Program-made: the position numbers and the translations under genes
Shown: one piece after another, positions 16,645-23,922 of the stretch
Layout of the letters: every line of letters starts with the position of its first letter
Position numbering within the stretch: position 1 is the stretch's first letter
Notes under the pieces: generated by a model
What the model saw: the letters and a program-made list of their open reading frames with translations, nothing else
Told to the model about the DNA's origin: nothing
Database searches by the model: none
Origin: Kribbella antiqua
GTDB taxonomy: Bacteria > Actinomycetota > Actinomycetes > Propionibacteriales > Kribbellaceae
Length of the DNA stretch: 64,000 nt
Assembly: GCF_004345665.1 (NCBI RefSeq)
Contig: NZ_SLWR01000010.1
Span: forward strand, 91,977-155,976
Direction: 5' to 3'

Positions 16645-18144
16645 ATGGACGTCCTCTCCAGCCTGTTCGACGGTTTCGGGCATGCGCTCAGTCCGGCCAA
16701 CCTGCTGCTCGCGTTGCTGGGTGTCACGATCGGGACGCTGGTCGGCGTACTGCCGGGGCTGGGGCCGGCGACGACAATCGCGCTGCTGTTGCCATTGACC
16801 TTCGTGTTCGAGCCGACCAGCGCGTTCGTGATGTTCGCCGGCATCTACTACGGCGGTATGTACGGCGGTTCGACGACGGCGATCCTGCTGAACATCCCCG
16901 GCGAGACAGCGTCGATCCCGACCACGCTCGAGGGCTATCCGATGTCGCGGGCCGGCCGGGCCGGGGCCGCGCTGGCCACGGCGGCGATCGGGTCGTTCGT
17001 GGCCGGGACGATCTCGACCGTGGTGATCACGTTCCTGGCACCGGCGATGTCGGCGATCGCGAAACTGATCCAGCCGGCCGAGTACTTCGCGATCATGGTG
17101 CTCGCGTTCGTCACGGTGACCTCGCTGATGGGGTCGTCGATCGTGCGTGGGTTGTCATCGCTGTTCCTCGGGTTGACCATCGGGTTGGTCGGTATCGATC
17201 AGCTGACTGGTCAGCCCCGCCTGGCGTTCGGCGTACCTCAGCTCTTCGAAGGACTGCCTGTGGTGGCGCTTGCCGTCGGCCTCTTCGCGGTCGCCGAGGC
17301 GGTCGCCACCGCGGCGTCGCGAGATCGTGGTGCTGGACCTGCGGTATCGGTTGAGGGGCGGATCGGGATGACGCGGGACGACTTCCGGCGATCGTGGCCG
17401 GCTTGGTTACGCGGTACTGCGTTCGGTCTGCCGATCGGGTCGCTGCCGGCCGGTGGGGCCGAACTGCCGACGTTCCTGAGCTACAACGTCGAGAAGCGGT
17501 TGTCGAAGCACCCGGAGGAGTTCGGCAAGGGCGCGATCGAGGGCGTCGCCGGGCCGGAGGCGGCGAACAACGCGGCCTTCTCGGGCGTGCTGGTTCCGCT
17601 GCTGACTCTCGGCATTCCGACCTCGGCGACCGCGAGCATCCTGCTGATCGCGTTCCAGATCTACAACGTGCAGCCAGGGCCGCAGTTGTTCGACCAGCAG
17701 CCGATGCTGGTGTGGACGCTGATCGCGAGCCTCTACATCGGCAACGTGATGCTGCTGGTGCTCAACCTGCCGCTGGTGCGGGTGTGGGTGAAGCTGTTGC
17801 GGGTGCCGGCACCGTTGCTCACGGCAGCGATCCTGGTGTTCGCCACGCTCGGCGTTTACTCAACCGGGGCAAGCGTTTTCGAGCTGTTCGTCGCCTATGG
17901 CTTCGGTCTGGTCGGCTTCGCGTTGCGCCGGGCCGGCTATCCGGTCGCACCCTTGATCCTCGGCGCCGTACTCGGCCCGCTGATGGAGGTGCAGTTCCGG
18001 CGCGCACTGGCCTTCAGCGAGGGCGACCCGACCGTGTTCGTGACCCGCCCGGTCTCAGCGGCGATCCTGCTGCTCGCCCTCGCCTGCCTGGTTCTTCCCG
18101 TCGTACTGCGTCGTACCGCACGAATCCCAGCCGCCGTCGACTAG
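16645..18144 (+). CDS. tctA: Tripartite tricarboxylate transporter large membrane subunit (TctA)
   Basis: 499 aa, about 11-12 membrane helices. GVLPGLGPATTIALLLPLTF, YYGGMYGGSTTAILLNIPG and GYPMSRAGRAGAALA are the family signature; the second-half repeat GAIEGVAGPEAANNAAF is also present. It is the sodium- or proton-coupled permease taking ligand from TctC. The start lies 1 bp after the tctB stop. Confidence 0.96.
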   Translation: MDVLSSLFDGFGHALSPANLLLALLGVTIGTLVGVLPGLGPATTIALLLPLTFVFEPTSAFVMFAGIYYGGMYGGSTTAILLNIPGETASIPTTLEGYPMSRAGRAGAALATAAIGSFVAGTISTVVITFLAPAMSAIAKLIQPAEYFAIMVLAFVTVTSLMGSSIVRGLSSLFLGLTIGLVGIDQLTGQPRLAFGVPQLFEGLPVVALAVGLFAVAEAVATAASRDRGAGPAVSVEGRIGMTRDDFRRSWPAWLRGTAFGLPIGSLPAGGAELPTFLSYNVEKRLSKHPEEFGKGAIEGVAGPEAANNAAFSGVLVPLLTLGIPTSATASILLIAFQIYNVQPGPQLFDQQPMLVWTLIASLYIGNVMLLVLNLPLVRVWVKLLRVPAPLLTAAILVFATLGVYSTGASVFELFVAYGFGLVGFALRRAGYPVAPLILGAVLGPLMEVQFRRALAFSEGDPTVFVTRPVSAAILLLALACLVLPVVLRRTARIPAAVD

Positions 18145-18148
18145 TTCC

Positions 18149-18163
18149 CGCCACTGAAGCCAC
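18149..18163 (-). repeat. Inverted partial copy of the 33-bp minisatellite unit
   Basis: These 15 bases just after tctA are the exact reverse complement of GTGGCTTCAGTGGCG, the core of the tandem repeat at 18339-18551, so transcripts across the region could fold back onto the repeats. Confidence 0.8.
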
Positions 18164-18338
18164 GGTGCCTGAGGCCGTCTGACAACTCTGAGCACCCACC
18201 AACCATTTCTCACCCCGTTTCGTGAATGAACGGTGCACAAGGTCGGCCGCGGCGCATCGAGTGAAAGCATCTGGTCGCCGGAAGGCGCTTGCCGGCAACC
18301 CGGCTCCTTCAGTCGATGAACGGGAGCTCGCCGGCCGG

Positions 18339-18551
18339 CACGGTGGCTTCAGTGGCGAGGGCTCGGGGCAGCACGGTGGCTTCAGTGGCGAGGGCTCGGT
18401 GCAGCACGGTGGCTTCAGTGGCGAGGGCTCGGGGCAGCACGGTGGCTTCACTGGCGAGGGCTCGGAGCAGCACGGTGGCTTCACTGGCGAGGGCTCGGGG
18501 CAGCACGGTGGCTTCAGTGGCGAGGGCTCGGAGCAGCACGGTGGCTTCACC
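18339..18551. repeat. 33-bp minisatellite, six full units plus a partial seventh
   Basis: Units beginning CACGGTGGCTTCA start at 18339, 18372, 18405, 18438, 18471, 18504 and 18537, exactly 33 bp apart. Variation is limited to an AGT/ACT position and a GGG/GTG/GAG position. Because the period is divisible by three, several frames stay open (GGFSGEGSGQH on plus; KPPCCSEPSPL on minus). Together with 18145-18338 it fills the 418-bp gap between tctA and ilvD; I see no supported gene there. Confidence 0.95.
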
Positions 18552-18562
18552 CGCGGGGAGGT

Positions 18563-20230
18563 TCAGATGCAGACCGCGCCCTCGGAGGCTGAGCGGACTA
18601 GGCGGGTGTATTTGCCGAGGACGCCCTTGGTGATGTTGGGGGCCTTCGGGGTCCAGCCTTGGCGGCGGCTCTCGAGTTCCTCCGGGGTGACGTGAAGGTC
18701 GAGGGTGCGGTTCTTGACGTCTAGGGTGATGCGGTCGCCGTCCTGGACGAATGCGATCGGGCCGCCGTCGACGGCTTCCGGGGCGACGTGGCCGACGCAG
18801 AGTCCCGTCGTACCGCCGGAGAAGCGGCCGTCGGTGAGCAGCAGGACGTCCTTGCCGAGGCCGGCGCCCTTGATCGCGCCGGTCACGGCGAGCATCTCGC
18901 GCATCCCGGGACCGCCCTTCGGGCCTTCGTAGCGGATGACGACGACGTCGCCGGGCTTCAGCGAGGCGACGGCGTCCATCGCACCGCGCTCGCCGTCGAA
19001 GACCCGCGCCGTACCTTCGAACACGTCGGAGTCGAAGCCGGCGCTCTTCACCACGGCGCCTTCGGGAGCGAGCGAGCCGTGCAGGATGGTGATGCCGCCG
19101 GTGCCGTGGATCGGCTTGTCCAGCGCGCGGATGATGACGCCGTCGACGTCCGGCGGCGCGATGTCGGCGAGGTTCTCGGCCATCGTCTTGCCGGTCACGG
19201 TCAGGCAGTCGCCATGCAGCAGGCCGACGTCGAGCAGCGCCCGCATCACCACCGGGATCCCACCGACGTGGTCCACGTCCGTCATCACGTACCGGCCGAA
19301 CGGCTTGAGGTCGCCGAGATGCGGCACCCGGTCGCCGATCCGGTTGAAATCGTTGAGAGTCAGCTCTACCTCGGCCTCGCGGGCGATCGCGAGCAGATGC
19401 AGTACGGCGTTCGTCGAACCGCCGAGCGCCATCACGACGGCGATGGCGTTCTCGAAGGCTTCCTTGGTGAGGATCTGGCGAGCCGTGATCCCCTTCTGCA
19501 GCAGACCGACCACTGCCTCGCCCGACTTACGCGCGTACCCGTCGCGGCGCCGGTCCACCGCCGGCGGCGCGGCCGAGCCGGGCAGTGACATGCCGAGGGC
19601 CTCGGCCGACGCGGCCATCGTGTTGGCGGTGTACATGCCGCCGCAGGCGCCTTCGCCCGGGCAGATCGCGCGCTCGACCGCGTCGACCTCGTCCCGCGTG
19701 ATCAGGCCGCGCACACACGCGCCGACCGCCTCGAAGGCGTCGATGATGGTGACGTCCTTGTCCCCGAGCTTGCCGGGCATGATCGAACCGGCGTACAGGA
19801 AGACACTCGCCAGATCCAGGCGGGCCGCAGCCATCAGCATGCCGGGAAGCGACTTGTCACAGCCCGCCAGCAGCACCGAACCGTCGAGCCGCTCGGCTTC
19901 CATCACCGTCTCGACCGAGTCGGCGATGATCTCCCGGCTGACCAGGGAGTAGTGCATCCCGACGTGGCCCATCGAGATGCCGTCGGACACGCTGATCGTG
20001 CCGAACTCCAGCGGATACCCGCCGGCCGCGTGCACACCTTCCTTGACCGCCTTCGCGAGCCGGTCCAGCGACAGGTTGCACGGGGTGATCTCGTTCCAGC
20101 TCGACGCGACCCCGACCTGCGGCTTCGCCCAGTCGTCGTCGCCCATCCCGACCGCCCGGAGCATGCCTCTGCTCGCGGTGGCTTCGAGCCCGTCGGTCAC
20201 TGTCCGGCTGCGTGGCTTCACATCGACCAT
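18563..20230 (-). CDS. ilvD: Dihydroxy-acid dehydratase
   Basis: 555 aa, the shorter IlvD type. Cluster-ligating cysteines appear in LLAGCDKSLPGMLMAA and CPGEGACGGMYTANTMAA; LTDGRFSGGTTGLCVGHV is the C-terminal signature. It dehydrates 2,3-dihydroxy acids to 2-oxo acids in Val/Ile/Leu synthesis. It stands alone, with a 125-bp AT-richer upstream gap and the minisatellite 12 bp downstream. Confidence 0.96.
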   Translation of the reverse strand: MVDVKPRSRTVTDGLEATASRGMLRAVGMGDDDWAKPQVGVASSWNEITPCNLSLDRLAKAVKEGVHAAGGYPLEFGTISVSDGISMGHVGMHYSLVSREIIADSVETVMEAERLDGSVLLAGCDKSLPGMLMAAARLDLASVFLYAGSIMPGKLGDKDVTIIDAFEAVGACVRGLITRDEVDAVERAICPGEGACGGMYTANTMAASAEALGMSLPGSAAPPAVDRRRDGYARKSGEAVVGLLQKGITARQILTKEAFENAIAVVMALGGSTNAVLHLLAIAREAEVELTLNDFNRIGDRVPHLGDLKPFGRYVMTDVDHVGGIPVVMRALLDVGLLHGDCLTVTGKTMAENLADIAPPDVDGVIIRALDKPIHGTGGITILHGSLAPEGAVVKSAGFDSDVFEGTARVFDGERGAMDAVASLKPGDVVVIRYEGPKGGPGMREMLAVTGAIKGAGLGKDVLLLTDGRFSGGTTGLCVGHVAPEAVDGGPIAFVQDGDRITLDVKNRTLDLHVTPEELESRRQGWTPKAPNITKGVLGKYTRLVRSASEGAVCI

Positions 20231-20355
20231 GGGCTCACTCTATGCCGTCGTAACTTAACGACACTGTGATGGTTTTCAGGGGTTAGTTAATTACATACCT
20301 GCAGTTGCGGGCCGTTGGGGGGATATGTCCCATATCGTCAGAACGGAGCACTCTG

Positions 20356-20550
20356 ATGGGTTCCTCATTGCGACTTGTGCTGGCCGCCGCCTTCCTCGCC
20401 GTACTGGGTTCCTTCTCACTGACAGCTGCCGCCGCGGATACGCCCATTTCGCCACCTGGACCTGGCGCAAGGGCGCCCCGGCAACATCTACGGCTGGGTC
20501 TCCGCTCAGTAAGCCGCGGCTGGTTCACCGGCTCTAGGCTGGGCCGGTGA
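20356..20550 (+). pseudogene. Remnant of a small secreted protein (signal peptide plus frameshifted tail)
   Basis: ATG 20356 has GGAG 7 nt upstream and encodes a clean signal peptide (MGSSLRLVLAAAFLAVLGSF ... TAAAA). After it the frame turns into low-quality sequence, while the other two frames hold protein-like pieces, YAHFATWTWRKGAP then GNIYGWVSAQ and a TAA near 20513. Two single-base shifts would rejoin them. As it stands, translation ends at 20550, overlapping the next GTG. A 15-bp palindrome (GATATG-TCC-CATATC, 20332-20346) lies just upstream. Confidence 0.4.
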
Positions 20551-20918
20551 ACCAGCTCGAGGCGTATATCGATGGGTGGCGCCGCCACGACATTCCGGCC
20601 GTACTCGCGACTTTGGCGGAGGACTGCACGGTGATCGAGTCCTACGGGCCGGTCTATCGAGGCGCCGCACGCGTCGAGCAATGGATGAACGCGTGGTTCG
20701 GCGCGGGCGGCACGGTCGATGGTTGGGAGATCACCTCGTCGGCGGCCGCCGGCGACACGCTCGTCACCGAGTGGCATTTCGACTGCACCTGGAAGGGTGA
20801 GCCGGGCGCCTTCGACGGTTCGACCGTCGCCCGGCTCTCTGGAGATCGGATCGCCTACCTGCGCGAGTATGCGACCACCGCGCCCCTGTACGACTGGACC
20901 GGGACCTGGCGGGACTAA
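20547..20918 (+). CDS. SnoaL-like/NTF2-fold protein, 123 aa
   Basis: MNQLEAYIDGWRRHDIPAVLATLAEDC is the helix-rich start of SnoaL-like polyketide cyclase/DUF4440-type folds. VYRGAARVEQWMNAWF and the alternating strand region ending VARLSGDRIAYLREYATTAPL complete the cone-shaped fold. Such small proteins are often enzymes or ligand binders; no specific activity can be given. GTG start overlaps the preceding remnant's TGA. The ZTP riboswitch begins immediately after its stop. Confidence 0.75.
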   Translation: MNQLEAYIDGWRRHDIPAVLATLAEDCTVIESYGPVYRGAARVEQWMNAWFGAGGTVDGWEITSSAAAGDTLVTEWHFDCTWKGEPGAFDGSTVARLSGDRIAYLREYATTAPLYDWTGTWRD

Positions 20919-20924
20919 GCTGGC

Positions 20925-20996
20925 TGTCAACCGCGACTGGCGAGGGTGGAGAACCACCGGGGAGCGGCAGCAGACAAGGCGTCGTCCGCCTGGGCG
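20925..20996 (+). promoter_or_regulatory. ZTP (pfl) riboswitch
   Basis: The conserved core is visible: CGCGACTGGCG, a P2 hairpin GGTGGAGAACCACC, GGGGAGCGG, a variable linker with a GGCG/CGCC hairpin, and the terminal CCGCCTGGGC. GCTG..CCGC pairs with GCGGCAGC to form P1. ZTP/ZMP riboswitches respond to the AICAR 5'-phosphates that build up when 10-formyl-THF is short and turn on purine/folate genes. Here it sits directly before an AICAR transformylase, whose substrate is ZMP itself. Confidence 0.93.
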
Positions 20997-21018
20997 CCTC
21001 CGGAGCTTCGTTCGGAGG
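20997..21018 (+). promoter_or_regulatory. Ribosome-site-sequestering hairpin of the ZTP riboswitch
   Basis: CCTCCG (20997-21002) pairs with CGGAGG (21013-21018); the latter is the Shine-Dalgarno of the ATG at 21026. The hairpin starts right after CCGCCTGGGC, so ligand binding could release the ribosome site. There is no U-tract, so control is probably translational. Confidence 0.75.
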
Positions 21019-21025
21019 TTGCCAG

Positions 21026-21958
21026 ATGCAACTGCGCTACGGCATGAATCCCCATCAGTCGGCCTCGTGGAGCCCGGTGGGTGATCGGGCGCCGTTCGCG
21101 GTGGTCAGCGGATCGCCGTCGTACATCAACATTCTCGACGCCCTCGCGGGGTGGCAGCTGGTGCGGGAGGCTTTACAAGCCTTCGGTCTCCCCGCGGCGG
21201 CGTCGTTCAAGCACGTCTCTCCCGCCGGTGCTGCGGTCGCGGGGCCGGTGGACTCCGTGATGCGGTCGACCTTCAAGGTGGATGAGGTTGGTCCGGTGAC
21301 CAGTGCTTATGTGCGGGCGCGCGATGCCGATCCCAAGTCGTCGTACGGCGATTTCGTCGCGGTGTCGCACCCGGTCGACGCGGAGCTCGCGGGGCTGCTG
21401 AAGCGGCTTGTGTGCGACGGGATCATCGCGCCTGGGTACGACGAGGGCGTAGTCGGAGTGCTGGCGGCCAAGAAGCGTGGCAGCTTCCTCGTGCTCGAGG
21501 CTGATGCGACCTACGAGCCACCGGCTACGGAAACGCGGGAGGTGTACGGCGTCCGCCTGACCCAGGAACGCGATGCGGCACCGCTGGACCTCAACGGTGA
21601 TCTCCTGCTGGGGTCGATCGTCGCGCGCTACACGCAGTCGAACACGGTCGTGATGGTGAAGGACGGCATGGCGATCGGCATCGGCGCGGGTCAGCAGTCC
21701 CGCGTCGACTGCACCCGGCTGGCCGGTGAGAAGGCCTCGCTGTGGTGGTCCCGGCGGTCGAGCGAACCGCTGACTGGCGTGTCGATGGTGTCGGACGGCG
21801 CCCTGCCGTTCGCCGACAACGTCGAGGAGGCCGCCCGGCACGGGGTTGAGTGGATTGCCGAGCCTGGTGGGTCGATCCGGAGCGCGGAAGTCCAGGCAGC
21901 GTGCGATGCCGCCGGCATCAGCCTCACTCAGACCGGGGTCCGGTTGTTCCGGCACTGA
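21026..21958 (+). CDS. Stand-alone AICAR transformylase (PurH C-terminal domain homologue)
   Basis: 310 aa. MQLRYGMNPHQ and SPSYINILDALAGWQLVREA match the beginning of the PurH formyltransferase domain; the catalytic Lys-His pair is in FKHVSPAGAA (K62, H63). ARYTQSNTVVMVKDG, GIGAGQQSRVDCTRLAG and SDGALPFADNVEEAA follow. The N-terminal IMP cyclohydrolase (MGS-like) domain is absent, and the protein is shorter than the usual ~390-residue transformylase domain. It should formylate ZMP to FAICAR using 10-formyl-THF; cyclisation to IMP must come from elsewhere. It is controlled by the ZTP riboswitch. Confidence 0.9.
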   Translation: MQLRYGMNPHQSASWSPVGDRAPFAVVSGSPSYINILDALAGWQLVREALQAFGLPAAASFKHVSPAGAAVAGPVDSVMRSTFKVDEVGPVTSAYVRARDADPKSSYGDFVAVSHPVDAELAGLLKRLVCDGIIAPGYDEGVVGVLAAKKRGSFLVLEADATYEPPATETREVYGVRLTQERDAAPLDLNGDLLLGSIVARYTQSNTVVMVKDGMAIGIGAGQQSRVDCTRLAGEKASLWWSRRSSEPLTGVSMVSDGALPFADNVEEAARHGVEWIAEPGGSIRSAEVQAACDAAGISLTQTGVRLFRH

Positions 21959-22487
21959 GGAGGTAGTTGCCTGAGGCGACGGCATCGCGGACGGCCGCGG
22001 CGGTCTGGACCGCGTCGAGGTGGGTGGTGTCGATGACGTGCGGCTCCAGCTCACCCAGGTCGGCGAACGCGCCGTACAGCCCGGTGATCGCGTCGACGTC
22101 CTTCAGTTCGGTCTCGGCCCGCTGCCGCGCGCGGTCCAGCGTCGTGTCGAGGTCGGGGCGGAGTACGACGTACGACATCCGCCAATCCCCCTCGGCGGCG
22201 GCCTTCCGATACACCGGCAGGAACCACGGGCCGATGATCCCGTCGACCACCACGTCGTAGCCGCCGCGAACGTACTCCGTGACGGCGGCGACGATCGCGT
22301 CGACGACGATCTCGTTCTGACGCCACGCATCCGGCAGGTACGGCGCGATGAAGCCGGTGCGGATCGCGCGGAAGAACTCGTCGGTCGTCAAATGCACCGT
22401 CGGCCGGGCCGCGTCAGTGGCGACCAACGCGGCCACGGTCGTCTTGCCCGAACCCGGCGAGCCGGTCAGCAGGAGCACGTCACTCAT
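21924..22487 (-). CDS. P-loop kinase/ATPase, 187 aa
   Basis: Walker A is LLTGSPGSGKTTVAALVA at the N-terminus, TDEFFRAIRTGFI follows as in small-molecule phosphotransferases of the Cpt/AAA_33 type, and YDVVVDGIIGPWFLPVY is the Walker B-like strand. R-rich LDRARQRAE resembles a lid. Substrate unknown. It overlaps the convergent transformylase gene by 35 bp and follows the MoaD-like gene by 58 bp. Confidence 0.75.
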   Translation of the reverse strand: MSDVLLLTGSPGSGKTTVAALVATDAARPTVHLTTDEFFRAIRTGFIAPYLPDAWRQNEIVVDAIVAAVTEYVRGGYDVVVDGIIGPWFLPVYRKAAAEGDWRMSYVVLRPDLDTTLDRARQRAETELKDVDAITGLYGAFADLGELEPHVIDTTHLDAVQTAAAVRDAVASGNYLLSAGTTGPRSE

Positions 22488-22545
22488 GCCGCCCGACGCT
22501 AGCCAAGCATTCCGGCAAATTGCAGTCTTTTGTTTTCGCCCGGCT

Positions 22546-22812
22546 TCAGCCGCCCGCCACACTCGGCAGGATCAACAGCTCGTCGCCGTCGGTCAAAGGC
22601 GTGCTGAGGCCGTCGAGGTCGCGGATGTTGTCGTTGCCGAGGTAGATGTTCACGTGCCGCCGTACGGCGCCTTGCTCGTCGGTCAGGCGGCGCCGCAGCG
22701 GCGGGTCGAGGGCGGCGAAGGCTTCGCCCACTGTCGCGCCCTCGACCTCGACCCGTTCGGCGCCGCCCGCGAGAGGTCGCAGCACGGTCGGCAGCTTCAC
22801 TCCGATCGCCAT
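22546..22812 (-). CDS. MoaD/ThiS-like ubiquitin-fold sulfur carrier, 88 aa
   Basis: Beta-grasp pattern: VKLPTVLRPLAGG, VEVEGATVGEAFAAL, then VNIYLGNDNIRDLDGLSTPL and DGDELLILPSVAGG. The protein ends in exposed Gly-Gly, as needed for C-terminal adenylation and thiocarboxylation (compare MoaD, CysO). It lies 3 bp after the BNR-repeat gene. Its partner E1-like or cysteine-synthase enzyme is not in this window. Confidence 0.85.
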   Translation of the reverse strand: MAIGVKLPTVLRPLAGGAERVEVEGATVGEAFAALDPPLRRRLTDEQGAVRRHVNIYLGNDNIRDLDGLSTPLTDGDELLILPSVAGG

Positions 22813-22815
22813 GCG

Positions 22816-23910
22816 TCAGCCCACGACCGCCGCGCGGACGGACAGCACGTCCGGGAGATGCCGGGCCACCTCGGTCCAGGTGTCGCCCGCGTCCGCGCTG
22901 GCGTAGACGCAACCGTCGCGCGTACCGACGTAGACACCGGCTGGATCGCCCGCGTCGGTGGTCATTGCGTCGCGGAGGACCGGTGCGTACGACGTGTCGG
23001 GCAGGCCGTTCGCCAGTGCCTCCCAGGTGGACCCGGCGTCACGGGACCGGAAGACCCGGCACTTGGCGTCGGTCGGGATCCGGTTCGCGTCCGCGATCAG
23101 CGGGAACACGTACACGGTCTCCGGGTCGTGCGGGTGCACCGCGATCGGGAACCCGAAGTCCGACGGCAGCCCGTCCGCGATCGACTTCCAGATCGCACCG
23201 CCGTCGTCGGATCGGTAGACGCCGTGGTGGTTCTGCGCGAACATTCGCTCCGGTACGTCGGGATGCGCGGTGATCTTGTGCACGCACTGCCCGAACTCGG
23301 GATAAGGGTCGGGCATGAACTTCACCTTGATGCCCTGGTTCGCCGGCGACCACGTCTTCCCGCCGTCGGAGGTCTGGTAGACGCCGCCGGTCGACATCGC
23401 GACACTGACGCGGTCGGGATCGGTCGGATGCGGCAGCACGGTGTGGATCGCCTGACCGCCGTACCCGGCGCCCCAGTCCTTGCGGTGCGGGTGGTCCCAC
23501 AGTCCGCGGACCAGCTCGTACGTCACTCCTCCGTCGGTCGACTTCCACAGCGCGGACGGCTCAGAACCGGCGTACACGACACCAGGCTGGCCGGGCGGCC
23601 CGGGCTGGATCTGCCAGACGCGCTCGAGCGACGCCTCGGCGTCCTCCGGGAAGCCGATCGAACCCTTCGGTGGCTCGTCCCAGGTCTTGCCGAGGTCGTC
23701 GGAGTGGAACACCGCCGGTCCCCAGTGCTCGCTGGTCCCGCCGACGAACAGGCGTGGACGCTCGCCGCGCGTGTCGACCCCGACGGAGTACACCCCCTGC
23801 ATCTCGAACTGCGGCACCGGCCCGTCGAGGGTCCATTCCCGACGCGCGGCGTCACTGCGGCCGATCCAGAGCCCTTTCTTGGTCCCGATCAGCAGTACGG
23901 CTTCGGACAT
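22816..23910 (-). CDS. BNR/sialidase-like beta-propeller protein, 364 aa
   Basis: At least five Asp-box or related repeats: FHSDDLGKTWDE, LWKSTDGGVTYE, VYQTSDGGKTWSP, VYRSDDGGAIWKS and VFRSRDAGSTWEA, plus VYASADAGDTWTE. This is a WD40/YVTN/BNR propeller with no signal peptide and no evident catalytic Arg triad, so probably a cytoplasmic non-enzymatic or uncharacterised propeller. Coupled to the MoaD-like gene downstream and 12 bp from the dehydrogenase upstream. Confidence 0.85.
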   Translation of the reverse strand: MSEAVLLIGTKKGLWIGRSDAARREWTLDGPVPQFEMQGVYSVGVDTRGERPRLFVGGTSEHWGPAVFHSDDLGKTWDEPPKGSIGFPEDAEASLERVWQIQPGPPGQPGVVYAGSEPSALWKSTDGGVTYELVRGLWDHPHRKDWGAGYGGQAIHTVLPHPTDPDRVSVAMSTGGVYQTSDGGKTWSPANQGIKVKFMPDPYPEFGQCVHKITAHPDVPERMFAQNHHGVYRSDDGGAIWKSIADGLPSDFGFPIAVHPHDPETVYVFPLIADANRIPTDAKCRVFRSRDAGSTWEALANGLPDTSYAPVLRDAMTTDAGDPAGVYVGTRDGCVYASADAGDTWTEVARHLPDVLSVRAAVVG

Positions 23911-23922
23911 CGTTGTCCTCCC

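Noticed and set aside
18014..18550. Minus-strand frame with KPPCC-type Cys-rich repeats downstream of ilvD
   Set aside because: No ribosome site, start inside the minisatellite, continues antisense to tctA; open only because the 33-bp period preserves every frame.
18339..18551. CRISPR array
   Set aside because: The 33-bp units are contiguous with no spacers and no cas genes are present.
18222..18695. Plus-strand frame with GGFSGEGSGQH repeats
   Set aside because: Runs into the 3' end of ilvD antisense, unit variation is all nonsynonymous and no ribosome site or family is visible.
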